A stretch of DNA of 64,000 nucleotides from Nymphaea colorata. Its lineage: Eukaryota; Streptophyta; Magnoliopsida; Nymphaeales; Nymphaeaceae. Of this stretch, positions 52,012-64,000 are shown piece after piece. The notes under the pieces were generated by a model. It saw only the letters and a program-made list of their open reading frames with translations. It ran no database searches and was not told the DNA's origin. The position numbers and the translations under genes were made by a program. The stretch's first letter is position 1. Each line of letters opens with the position of its first letter. The stretch covers positions 21,631,149 through 21,695,148 of the forward strand of contig NC_045146.1 of the NCBI RefSeq assembly GCF_008831285.2, written 5' to 3'.

Positions 52012-53206
52012 TGACGACGAGGTGGCTCTAGACGCCCAACCGACGACCGTTTCTTCTCGGATCTCGAGGGATAGCACCTCATCTGGGTTTCACGCCGGCA
52101 TCAAAGCCTTACAGAAGAGACGGAATTGGAGGGAAACAGCGTCAAGAAATGGCGGCATTTCTCATCGCGCCCGGGTCTGGAAAATGCCACTAGGACGTTC
52201 TTTTAAACGCCTTCTTAACGGATATTTATTACATCTGCACGCCCGTGCTTTTAACCATTTACACGATAACACTAACAAGAAAGGAAGCCCGAGATGAATG
52301 AAAGCCGATGTGGATTTCATTTCAAACTTTCGGTGGAAAGAAAAGTTAATGCCCTGTTTGTTTCCTTGGGAATCTCAGATTCATGCTGCGTGGTGGGCAA
52401 ACGGCAAATTCCAGGAATCCACGCTGCTTGTGTGTTATAACTAAGGGAGTACTTGATGAAGCTAGAATCGAGGAATTCTAAAATTAAAATTTCAATGAAA
52501 TGGAAATTAAGTTATCAAACAAATAACTTTTATTTAAAATTACAAGCTCGTTCTTGAATCAAATTTTTGAAATTATAATTTTTCCATAGAAGATAGAATT
52601 GTGGTTTCATAATTTTAAAATTATCATCTCTCTTCAAGGCACGTGTCATGATGATTTTAGTTCTTCTTTTATCAAAATGTCATTTTAATTATGGAATCAA
52701 AATTATGGACTATCGAGCACAAAGGAAACCAACACTATAATTTTCATTCAAATTATAATTTGAGGTGGAATTTTGATTATATAATTTGTGGGAGAGGAGC
52801 TCATTTTAAAAAGTTAAATTTGTCGCCATTAACTATAGTAGTTTTTAAAGGGAGAAAACGTGTCCTATATGACATGTAGCTCTTCTAGTGTTTAAAACGT
52901 ATAATAAAAATGGGCTTCGACCATTTTTCTTGCAAAAGCCAAAACATTCCCAACACCTCTTACAAATAAAAACGTAGTCGCATTCTTGTAGAGAAATTTA
53001 TTTTCCTTGTACACAAGTGAAAACAGATAAAATAACAGACGATAATTTAACGATATTTTGGGTGCCGTTAATTTCCCGTGGCTTTTGCCGCCTTCCCCCT
53101 CCGGCCTCCCCCTCTTGGCGGTCGCGCGAGAAAGCAATGCTGCTTCGCGCGCCATATCGTCCCTTAAACCCTACTTCTCTCACCATCCGCTTCCTTGTTT
53201 CGTCCG
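52012..53206. promoter_or_regulatory. Shared intergenic region between divergent HEATR6-like and TTC27-like genes
   Basis: The two start codons face away from each other across 1195 bp, so both promoters lie here. The edges are GC-richer and the middle (about 52335-52880) is markedly AT-rich. The AT-rich block begins near CCCTGTTTGTTTCCTTGGG and is full of AAATTATAATTT-type palindromes. This suggests a MITE-like insertion between two compact promoters. No complete terminal repeat or target duplication was established. Confidence 0.6.
53166..53173 (+). promoter_or_regulatory. Telo-box AAACCCTA upstream of the TTC27-like start
   Basis: AAACCCTA ends 34 bp before the ATG at 53207, in a pyrimidine-rich leader (CTACTTCTCTCACC). 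In plants this box is enriched near the transcription starts of growth-linked and translation-linked genes. A role here is inferred from the motif and its position only. Confidence 0.5.
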
Positions 53207-56200
53207 ATGGAGGAAACCGACGAATTCGTCCGAGAGTTGGAGCTCCGGCTGCTCCGATGTTCTCTTCCTCCGTCCCGCCGTCCTCCTAGCCCTTATGCTT
53301 CCCGCACGAACCCCGCAGGATCGCTGGGCTGTCTGGTCGAAGAGCTTGTCTCCTTGATCGAGAAGGGAAGCTATGCCGAAGCTCTTTCTTCCGACGCCGC
53401 GCGGATTGTGTTGGACTTCGCCGATGGTTGGCAGTTCGAAAATGCTAAGGCATGCGCCGATCAGTTTTACGCCCAAGTAGAGCAGAGTGCCGAGAAATTT
53501 CTGAAAGTTGGTGCAGAGGATCGTCAGTCCAGTGAGCCGAGCATGGATGGCGAGTCGGACGCGTTGGTCAGGGGGGTCCTAGTTATGGCGATTGCCGTGG
53601 CTGCTTTTTTGGCATTCACACAGTGTAACTTGACCGGGTGAGGCAGATCATCTGATACAATTCAATCGATTCGTGTTCCCTAGCTGCGTTTTTTATGCTT
53701 CCGAGGCAATTGCTTTGTTCATGTAATTGTTATTCTTGTTGGGTTAGCTGCAATTTTCTTGCACTGTTTTTTGCGGATTTTCTGGTTGCTTAATTATTTA
53801 TAGTTAAACCACTTAATACAGCCCTCCGTCGGAAAGTTATCATTCGGTTCCCCTGTGGTTTCGGCTACCGAAAGAGAATAGTATGTCTGAGTGGGATCTG
53901 TGGGCTCGCCAGCAACTCTTCTGCGATGGGTCCGATTTACTTGGGAAGTTATTTATTCTACAGGTAACAGCAAATTATCCGCTTATGATCTCAAGTTGTT
54001 ATTTTTTTCTTTTTCATTGAGTTGGAAAATGTTCATTTTAATAATTGGTGTATGTAACGTGACTATTTGACGTCTCTCTTCCCCCTTGCTTTGGTCTTAT
54101 AGTACTTGGTTTACGCCAAGCGTTTGTTGGTAAAAGTGAACGATTCCTCATCAGACGGCGGGAGTGTATGTTTTAACAAAATTAGGAGCAATTCTTGGTG
54201 GTTATTGAGGCTTTTGGTACTTCACCAAAGGATATTAGAGGAGCGGTCTCCCTCATTATGCAATGCATTGCAAGCGTTAATACAGGTCATTTTACATGAC
54301 TTTGGCGATATCAGTAGTGTTGATAACTATTTTAGAAATAAATTATGTGAAGGTGAAGCATCAACGATCACATCAGCAGCACATTTAGAGGCTGGCATAA
54401 TAGAGCATATTTATGGTCGTATTGACAATTCCAGGTACTTCTCTCGCTACTTAATGGTAACCATTGAGTTACAGTTGTCAGCCATTTATTGGGCATATAT
54501 TGTTTTGACTCATATAGTAATTATCAGATGGAATATTTTTAGATATTCAGTTGGGTTATCTAGACTTGATCCATTGCTTTTCTTTTCCTTAGCAGCTCAA
54601 TCTCACTGTAGCGTTAGATTTTTTCAGTTTGCAACTGTGTGTTTTGGTCTATTCATCCTGCTAGTTTTTGCTAAGATGCTTACATTATGCTCAGAAAGCA
54701 TTTCCAAAGTGCTGAAGAATCATGCGGACTGCAGCTTTCAGTTACTGGACTTCTTGGTTTCCGTACTATTCACCAGGTGCTATTTGTGTCTAGTGGTACA
54801 TGTGACGATCTTTGTGCATGTCTCCCTCAATGATGGGTTTCGTATATTTGCATGCAGGTGGAAGCAAAGGCTCAGATGGTTCTTGTGTCAACATCAGATA
54901 GAGGTGACAGTGCGGCTCCTGGTGGCTCCATAGTCCCAGTCGATGAATCTGATGGAGATTTAGTTGCACATTCTCAAACTGATTACGAGGATTGTGATAT
55001 ATTACTGGCTCCAAGATTAGTAGGCAATGTTGATGATGCTGGAAATAACGTCAAGTCCCCACAGGATGCCAGTTCTGCTGTGTTGACTTTAAATACTACC
55101 CAACAGTGTGTGGCTTTGGCACAGTGCCTTATTATTAAAAGAACCACGCCTGATGATGACATGCAGAGTAATTAATGCTTTATACTTAACCTTTTTTAGG
55201 AACTTGTGAAGTGTTGCCTCCAGTTGATCTTTGTGTAGAATTGTTCTTGTTAGTTTAAAAAGTACATGAGCAACGAGGATTCTTTTTTTCTTTTTGATAA
55301 TGCCGTACATAGTTAGGTATCCTTCATGCAGAGAATAATGCAAATTGGAATGCGTCCTTGAAACTTGTTACTATCGTTTGTGCATGAACTTTGTTAATAG
55401 AGTTCATTAGCATTCTTATGATTGTTAAAGTGAAATTGACAGAGGAAAATGGCAGTACGGAGAAAGGGAAGACTGTTGCACACTAAGGTTGTGGGATACA
55501 TACAAATTGCACATGCAATTGCCAGTAATATATGCTTGGTTGAAGTATTATAACAACTATGGCTGGGATGCTTTGATTGGATATTTAGAAGGATTACATT
55601 ACTTTATATACTGGAACAAATTCCAGTTTGAATTTGGATTCAGTCTAAATCATTCTCCTGTGGAATATTTGCTGCATGACTTCTCACGTGCATAGGAGAT
55701 CCAGAATATATCATTAATGAGGATTGCTCGTTAAAGCTCATACTCACGATTTATGAAAAATAGGTCCCTCTAATGATCTAGCAAGCAAATTGTGGATTAG
55801 ATTTACTCATTTGATCTTGAAAGATATGCACATCTTGGGTTGGATCATGTTTTGACTCTATTAGTGATTAGTACTGCAGTTCTGATCAAATCCAGTGCTC
55901 AGGTTTTTCTAATACAGTAGTGGAGGGGATAGGAAGGGAGGGAGGGTCACAGCACATGATGACTAGGGAGTATATTCCTTAGAACCTGTGGAGGTCTTTG
56001 ATTAGACTGCATTTCTGTAATTACCTTTAGGCACACAGATGTTCTATCGTGCTTTCTGATGCTGACAATCAGAATGGCCATATCATTTGTTTGGTCATTG
56101 CTCGTATTTGGCATTACCAAAAAGTGTCCATAAAAGTCCATAAAAATGAGTTCATTTGTTGACTCCTGGTTTATTTGGTTTAATAATCTTCACATAGTTA

Positions 56201-59144
56201 TTTATATTTTATGGCAGAGTGGCAGATGGCTCCTTTCATAGAAGCTGTTGATGCACAGAGATTGTCGCACTTTATTGTAAGTACTGTTGTCTGCAACAAA
56301 GAAGTTATAGTTAATTAATTATGAGAGCGTAGGCATGCTAGGAGTATTTTAGAGGCTTGTGTACCTTACTCTGAATTGGTGTAACGGCCATCCCTCCATT
56401 TTCTATATTTGGTCCATCCCAGGGGGAATGTGTATAGAACCATGTGTATTTATGTGTGTATATATAAAATATGTGTGTGTGTGTGTGCATTTATTTATCT
56501 TTGTGTGTCAGTGTGTATGTGTAGGGCTGGTATTTTTGTTGTCCTGATTTGAAAAACTTCCTGCTTTTCTTCCCATTGTGTAGATATGTGCCTATGTGTA
56601 GCAAAACTAATACGTACTTGATTCAGTGAGGGTTGGGTGCATGCAGTGACTTACAGGGCTATATATTACCTGCTTGTGTTGATATAATTCAGTATTCTGA
56701 TGACAGCAATTTGTTAATTCAATGAATTCACTAGTTTGTGAACCATTTAAGTTATTTGTATGCATTTGGTTGAACAGTAACAACCATCTTTGATAAAAGA
56801 ATGCTGCTTGACTTCCTAGCTCGTGGAGTAAATTACGTTCAGAACGAGGAAAAAATTCAGTTCCTTGTCATGCTCATCCATCCTGAAAATAATACGGTAC
56901 TTGTCATAGTACCTGTTTCAGGAATAGCCTAACAAATTCTTAGTGAACATTAAACAAGAATATCAGGGTGACTAAAAGAACAATTTTGATTTTTTAAAAT
57001 GCTGTCATAGATTTGCTTTCCACCTCTAAAATAACTTTGTTCTAATGGAGGTACTTTTTTTTGAGCAATTTCAGTTTTTTTTTTTGTTGTTCACAGGTGC
57101 GATTCTGCTGTCATATTCAGCGCATTCGTTGGGAGTTTACTCGTAGCCGTACAAAGCAGCGGGCCTTGATTATGATGGAGAACTTGGTACGAGACATTTT
57201 GGAAGCTCAACATGGTTCTTTAAAGGAGTTCAGACTTGTTATGATTATAGAGCAGCATCAATATAATCAATGAGGACAGACGTTGAGTGAAATATAAAAA
57301 ATAAATTGTGATGAACAGAACTAGAAGGAGAACCAAATAAATTGGATCACTTTTGTTGATTTTGATTTGCATATGAACGGACCTTTCCTCCTATCAATGC
57401 GTCAGTCAATTTTTTTCTCATTTTGCAGCTATCTCCAGATCAATCTGTGCTAGTATAATAACTCCATGGGAGGGCTACCAGCCTACCACTACTATCACCA
57501 TGTCAAGAATAGTTCAGCATGTGTAGTTCTGACCATGTGATTCGTCATTGACTTGACTTGTCTCACATTTTTTACTATAGGCAATTAAATGATCATGCTT
57601 TGCTTTAGAAATCTTTGAAAGTTGGCAAAAGTGAATGTCTGTTATCCTTAATTTTAGAAAAGTTAAATCTGTAATTTGAGCATAAAAGGGAAAACTGGGG
57701 ATATGTTTTCAGCAAAGTATATAGTAATCCTACTTATATTGTCAACATCGCTTCTAGAATTAATAGGGGAAAGTGGAATTTTGTTTCCAAGCTAATAAAA
57801 CTTTTCTTGCTACATTAAAGGTGGGAAAAATATGGTTTCCATTACTTAGTGAAAGTTTGATGAGTATTGCAAGTTACATTTATTCCTTTAGATGTAAAGG
57901 CATACACACTGAATATTAGGTTTTAGATTTGTTTTAGTTCTTTCCTTTGCATCACTATTAATAACTAAACAATGTGCTTCTACAAGTCTGAACATGTGAA
58001 GTGACGTCTTGGCCATCTTTCTGTTGTTCCAGATTGCCATCTTCATTTGCGCTTTATTGGTCTAAGCTTTTGTATTTTTGTGACAAAATATGTGGAAGCA
58101 ATTAATTTTCTTGTTCTTAAGAATTTTTTTTTTTGAGCTGAAAAACTATATTGCTTTTATTAGGTTAACAAGGTTTGTGAAGCTTGTCCTTCAGCTGCAC
58201 AGAGGATCAAGTTCTCATTTGGGGTTAGCATCCCTATTATACCAGCATTGCGGAAGTATTCTTCTCTTGACTTGCTTGGAATAATTGACGTGCTTGTGGA
58301 GATTGAATTTAAGGATAATCTCTTGCTGTGTCCTTTTATTCATTACTAATTTGCTTGCTCTTTCATGAAATTCAGAGAGTATGGTGAACTTTTAGTATCA
58401 TGTGGTCTGGTTGGTGAGGCACTTTCAATTTTTGAAGATTTAGAACTATGGGACAATCTCATTAATTGCTACTGGTACAGTTTCTGTTTACGGAGATTGA
58501 TTATTCAAGAATTATTGAGTTTTCAATGCTGAGAATATAAAATTTCTATGCAGCTTACTACAAAAGAAGGCAGCAGCTGTAGATCTTATCAATTCAAGGT
58601 TATGTGATAGACCTGATGACCCTAAGTTATGGTATGTTCTGTATAGTAGTTGATTTAATTATTAGCATGTAAAGTTGCATTTCATATAACATTCTCAATC
58701 GTCCATGCTTTGGATGGACAAATGATCTATGTTTAAGAAGCTATTCTAGAAGCAGAATGTAAGAGGTCATTGACAGACATGTATACAAGAAGGAAAGGCA
58801 GTGACTATGTCATAATGGCTTTACCAATTTACTTTGGATGGAACCATAATAAATCCTAATTGGTAGCTGTAATTCATTATATTTTCATATTGGATCAAAG
58901 TCTGGGAGCTTCAATTGTGGATTCTATCAGCATTTGAAAATTTTTTAGATACTTTTTTACATTTTTTGATGTTCTGTTTACTTGTTTATATGAGCTTATT
59001 TGCATTTACTCTTCTTAATATTTATCCAGGTGTTCCTTAGGTGATGTTACAAATAATGATGAGAATTATGTGAAGGCATTGGAAGTTTCAAATGGAAAAT
59101 CAGCTCGGGCATTGGTACTTCCTTACTCATTGGATTCGGATGAA

Positions 59145-59181
<37 letters not shown>

Positions 59182-62100
59182 AGTTGATAGATTTTATTTT
59201 TAAATTGCCAGAGGTCCCTGGCTCGGAGTGCATACAGTAGAGAAGACTATGAGGTGGCTGAAAAACATTGGTATGGAAATCTAAAGTGTTTGAATGAATT
59301 ATCCTTGGACAAATGGTCTCTGTACTCCTTTTCTTTATGTAGCTCTTTTTCCTTGTCTTTTTGACCTTTCAAAGAGGATAACAATTTGCAACATTTTAAA
59401 ACTTCAAACCCTATTCTGTATTTTTCATTTCAAAGGTTTAAGGTTCTCAAAGAATAAGTGTTCTCATCAACGTTTTAGGGAAGCTGCTTTGGCATTGAAT
59501 CCTTTATTCCCAGATGGCTGGTTTGCTTTTGGCTCTGCTGCATTAAAGGTCTCTTATTCCCTGCCTTCCCTTCCTCTATCTTTCTCATATATATATATAT
59601 TCACACACTCACACACACACATATTAAGGTCTTACAACCTGCAAAATGAATGGAAAGCTCAATGTGCTTGCAACAACTTCAATTATTGGGAAATGCAGGC
59701 TCGGGATTTTGACAAGGCAATAGATGGATTTACTCGTGCTGTGCAACTTGATCCAGAGAATGGGGAGGCTTGGAATAATCTTGCTTGCATGTATGTTTTT
59801 CCGGATCTAACTTCTTGTTAGTTTTCTCATCACTCTGTGATGGTCTGCTCTTCTTTTTGTTGCCATTGTGATGTCTGGTTTGTATTGCACTGCAAAGGAC
59901 ATTTGTGATTATGTCATCCCACTTTGGTACCATCTGTTAAATAGCATGTCTCATGTCCTTTTAAGTGTTTTCTCTCACAGACGCAGTACTTTGTGGCTCA
60001 AATTCGTGCTTGGTAACCTTCAAAATAAGTTGTCTCTACATGAGTACATATGCTATATATATTATGCGTGCCTACTCTATGGTTTTCATTCTATGTTGCA
60101 TGCATATACACATGTAAATGTAGTATGTGGCCTAGAGCCTTGGAGGGTCTGCAGTCATCTCAAGTGTGTTGAAGCATTTTTACTGTCTTTCTATGTGCTT
60201 ATCTTGAATCTTGTGCTTTTGTTTCTGCTATCATCAAGTATGCATCTCACTTATTTGGGTTTCACAGACACATGATCAAGAAAAGGAGCAAAGAAGCCTT
60301 CATTGCATTCAAGGAAGGATTGAAGTTCAGGTAATGGGAGTTTAATTTATTCCTCCAGAGTTTCTGAAAAATGCCAGTTTGATGATCATCTCCTTGACAG
60401 GCGATCAAGCTGGCAGATGTGGGAAAACTATGGTCAAGTAGCAATGGACATAGGCAATGTCAGTCAGGTATGCACAATGATGCAATTGTTAATTTGTTTC
60501 ATTGGGCATCTACATGTGCAAATGGTCTTTCATGGAATGCCCAACTTGTCCTCAGAATTAGTTTCTCACTTGAGCATTATTTGTCGCATACTTTTATGTT
60601 GTTCTATGATGTTAAATGATCCTTTTGTGGCATGATTTTTTCATACTATGAGTTATTCCTGAGGCATGATGATTCAGAACCAGAAATTTTGAGTGTGGTG
60701 TCCTTCCCTTCTGATGGCATCTTGCAACTTGTAAGCTGGATGGGGCAAAAGATTTTAGTTGTTTGCTGCCAGAATTTAAAAATGTTCCCGTAAGGACCTC
60801 ACCAAATGCCAAAATCTACCAGTGAATTTCCACTAGATAAACTATAAGGGTCATATCTGCAGACTGCAAACAGGGGATTATTATGAATTGCCAAGCCCAT
60901 GTGTCTATGTTATGTGTATATATCTGTTTTTGTCCGAAACTGTTTGCCCAAAAAGAACATATCAGTATTTAGGATTGAATTATGTTAAGAGTTATTTTGC
61001 ATTCCGTTGCTTTTGAACTGCAGTTTTTCATGGGATATCATACTGGTAATATTTTTGCTTGAGTCAATCAACAGAAAAACTGACCCTTGGTTTTAGTGCA
61101 CTATTCATCAAATTGATTTCTTAATGCAACCACACATTAACCTTCTTACATACTATTATTGATATGACAAATTGCTCTAAATACAATAAGCTGTATTGAT
61201 GTTTTTGTTGCAGGCACTAGAAGCTGTAAAAATGACATTTGAATTGAGTAACAATAAGCGAGTAGATGTTGTATTACTGGAGAGGGTGATCATAGAGATG
61301 GAAGGAAGATCAAACAGCATGACTGATAAGCAAAATGCCCAATTAATGGACTTCCTGGGAAACATTCTGCACCAGGTACAAGATCTGTTTTAGATTCTTA
61401 TTATCTTTGTCATATGACATGCAAGTGCAAGTATGTTTCTTAATAATTTTCACTTGTAGTTGTAACTGCTCCCTGCACAAATCCTCCTACATTTGCTTTC
61501 ATTTATACCTGCTCACCAAATGCCAGTAACTGTTGCAGATTGCGAAGAGTGGAAAAGGAGAAGGTATATGGGGGTTGTATGCTAGGTGGCATAAACTAAG
61601 AGGGGACCTCACTATGTGTTCTGAAGCACTTTTAAAGCAAGTCAGAGCATATCAGGTATCATGTAAAGGGAACTGGTTCATTTTTCATTTGAATACTATC
61701 AATGTCAGCTTGATAGTATTTTTACGGTTTGAGCATGCTCAGTTAGTATGGTGCAATATTGTTCGTAGATATCTATAGGCTTGTCTGTTGAGTGTGTCAC
61801 TTTAATGTATGTTGCTTTCTTCATTTTGTAGGGTTCTGATCTTTGGCATAACGAGGAACGCTTCAAGAAGTTTGCAAGTGCCTCTTTGCAGCTTTGTCAG
61901 ATTTGGATTGAGATTGCATCAACTACAGGAAGCAGTCGTGAAATCAATTCAGCGAAGATGCATTTGAGAAATGCAATTAAGCAAGTGAGATTTGATTGGT
62001 GTTAAGTCCATATGTTAGTCTTGATTGATTTCAGTTCTACAAGTGTAGTTTTTTCTCATTCTACAAGTGTAGTTTTTTCTCATTCTTTCCTTCTTCTGTG

Positions 62101-63129
62101 TGGTCTCTTAGGAATACGCATTGGCATTGCATTCATTTTGATCTATTTCTTCTATAATGCAAGCTCTGCAAGTTGTACATGATTAAGCCTATGGTGGTAA
62201 CTACAAAATGCATTTGGGCTTCCTCCCTTGGGAGAATGTTACGGGAAAGCAATATACTGACCAACGGGGACCAACTAAAGGATATGATGTTTGACAAAGT
62301 CAACCAGTCGCTTATCACAGCTCATAATATAACGTATATTTATTGAAGCTTACATACAAGACGTTAAAAGTTGTTTTTATAAATAGAATCCCATGCTAAT
62401 GTTGCGGCCTCAAATAGTCAGCACATGAAACCAGAGGTGTTGAAAGTGCCTTCAACAGTTGAAGGGTGAAATGGATTTATTGGTCACAAACTTGTGAAGG
62501 ATTTGCATTTGCCTTGTGCAGTAAAGGAGAATTGATCCTCACTAAAAATTTTCTATTAGCATAAATGTTTCCACGTTTCATGTTTCTTCCTAAATTTTTA
62601 CTAGAAATTAAAATCTGAAAATATTTTTTAGAAATCGCAAATCTGAATATGGTCATTTTGGACTATGTAATTTGGAAGAAAAATTAAATTCAAAAAAGAA
62701 ATATATCAAGCAAAGCCCCCAAATTTTTTTGCAACCTTAATTCTAAGGTTTATGTTAATTGATATGCTTGTCCGTTTATTGATCGTGTTTGACCAACATG
62801 CTTTATTTGGGAATTGAAGCTAATTTAAATGTAATTTAGTTATATTTCAACTTGTTCAATTTCTATTCCAGCATCATGTTCATTACCAAATCTGTGTTTC
62901 TTTGCTGTATTTGACTGCAGTGCTGTTGTTATGGCCCTTGTGTTGCTATAAATAGAAAGATTACAGTAAGTTTGGGGCACTTATAATTTTTTTTGTTTTA
63001 AATCACGAATTCCAGGCAGTGGACTTTTCAGCTACTAAGGAATATGGAGATCTCCAAGCTTGTAATATTCAAGTGGAGCAGCTGTTAAATTCGGGTCTGT
63101 TTAAACATCCTAATATGAAATGTTTTTAG
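53207..63129 (+). CDS. Tetratricopeptide-repeat protein, TTC27 family, complete, 20 coding exons
   Basis: Exons: 53207-53637, 53822-53963, 54103-54434, 54695-54776, 54858-55167, 56218-56276, 57097-57186, 58164-58255, 58376-58474, 58554-58631, 59030-59114, 59212-59270, 59479-59548, 59699-59790, 60268-60330, 60401-60467, 61214-61375, 61539-61655, 61832-61984, 63016-63129. They join in phase to 2697 nt (898 residues plus TAG), about the length of Arabidopsis At5g17270. Landmarks are FLAFTQCNLTGP, WWLLRLLVLHQRILEERS, HLEAGIIEHIYGRIDNSR, VEAKAQMVLV and TPDDDMQKWQMAPFIEA. TPR helices run over about 510-725, including EYGELLVSCGLVGEAL, NPLFPDGWFAFGSAALKARD and AVQLDPENGEAWNNLACIH; then SSWQMWENYGQVAMDIGNV and IWGLYARWHKLRGDL follow. 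Known of the family: human TTC27 is linked to HSP90/R2TP-assisted U5 snRNP assembly, and yeast Emw1 is essential. The ATG at 53207 is the first in frame. An alternative last splice is possible. Confidence 0.95.
59149..59180. repeat. (CT)16 microsatellite in TTC27 intron 11
   Basis: A pure CT run within a 97-bp intron. It sits about 30 bp upstream of the 3' splice site and adds to the intron's pyrimidine content. Confidence 0.9.
62035..62082. repeat. 24-bp perfect tandem duplication in TTC27 intron 19
   Basis: TTCTACAAGTGTAGTTTTTT plus CTCA occurs twice head to tail, at 62035-62058 and 62059-62082, with no mismatch. CTACAAGTGTAG is itself palindromic around a short loop. Confidence 0.92.
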
Positions 63130-64000
63130 TTGTGCTATTTATGCAGCTCTTTTTGTTTGCTTCGGCCTATTTTTTATAATGTAAAATTGAGTATGTAACT
63201 TACGGTGGTAGAGGAAAAGCTTTTTTCTTTTCTCCTGTATTATTCCAGTCATTCAAGGTTGTAAAATCGATTCAGGAAGTGTACTACTGGGGCCAAAATC
63301 AGATGTCATATGGCATACTGTACCATAAGGTCGTAGAATTCGTACATGACACCAACAGCAAGCATCCTATAATCCAGGTTATACTTTATAAAATGGCGTC
63401 CCTAGTGCTTGATGCTGACAGCAGCTTTGTCCAGAACGTTTTCTCTACACAGGTGTAGGCTTACGTGGCTAGGGCTCCCTTTTCTGCTATTCATCGATAC
63501 GGCTTGCAAAGGATGTTCAAGTGGAGGCTGGATGAGCTTTCTTACAGTGTTGTGAAAAAGCATGAGGTGCAAACCTCCTTTCGAACTTGAGGAACTACAT
63601 TTAGACATGAAACTCGATTGCCCCATGGCTAGTACTTTTGCCCCTGGGCTTATGTCTGCTTAAGTTTGTGTGACGCTCATAAGATTTCTATACTATGCCT
63701 TCCTGACAGCCAAGGTTAAGCATATTATGCTACCGTTTGGTGTAGTTTGGTAAATGTAAAATAACTCTGGGACTGCCCATTTCTTACTTGGTTTACGACC
63801 TGCATAATGCATATGTTTGGTTTCTGGTGCATTTTCTACAAACGTTAGCCGGTGTGATGTCTATTCTCATGGCTCGCCCTTACTCTATTCTTGTAAAGTT
63901 CGTATAAAAGAAAAGAGGAGAAAAAGAATAGGAATTTTGCTTCATCTGGTGAAAAAGGTGTACGCCATGATAGTGCTTGAAGATGAACCACTACGGTCAT
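63130..64000. other. 3' flank of the TTC27-like gene
   Basis: Probable 3' UTR and downstream sequence. TTATTCCAG at about 63240-63248 looks like a 3' splice site and could belong to a UTR intron or an alternative last exon. No further gene was recognised before the window end. Confidence 0.45.

Overview
This window is nuclear DNA of a flowering plant. It is AT-rich, and its genes are cut into many short coding exons by GT-AG introns with pyrimidine-rich 3' ends. All four recognisable genes belong to families that plants carry. I cannot name the species. Nothing bacterial, viral or organellar was seen, and there is no CRISPR array, operon, tRNA or rRNA gene.

Layout: (1) 97-8003, minus strand: a complete TMEM120 (TMPIT-like) membrane protein gene, 10 coding exons, 370 residues. 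(2) 8004-17286: mostly intergenic, with short duplications, transposon remnants, a CGAG-rich hAT-like element (13028-13459) and an unassigned two-exon coding candidate (14020-14558). (3) 17287-19934, minus strand: a complete DUF248 putative pectin methyltransferase gene (PMT family), 5 coding exons, 629 residues. (4) 19935-34591: about 14.7 kb without a recognisable gene. It holds a non-autonomous hAT-like element with a perfect 8-bp target duplication (23905-24486), degraded repeats and a 94-bp pure AT microsatellite. (5) 34592-52011, minus strand: a complete HEAT/ARM-repeat gene of the HEATR6 family, 27 coding exons, 1175 residues. (6) 53207-63129, plus strand: a complete TPR gene of the TTC27 family, 20 coding exons, 898 residues. 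(7) 63130-64000: 3' flank.

For the four genes I placed every exon junction by hand. In each model the reading phase closes across all junctions from start to stop, and each product has about the length I recall for its family. These are housekeeping-type genes with no obvious shared pathway. HEATR6 and TTC27 are head-to-head with 1.2 kb between their start codons, so they may share promoter sequence; a telo-box lies 34 bp upstream of the TTC27 start.

I found no clear new multi-gene system. The items most worth a second look are the orphan two-exon reading frame at 14020-14558, the two CGAG-rich hAT-like elements with different termini, the apparent GC-AG intron in TMEM120 and the divergent HEATR6/TTC27 promoter.
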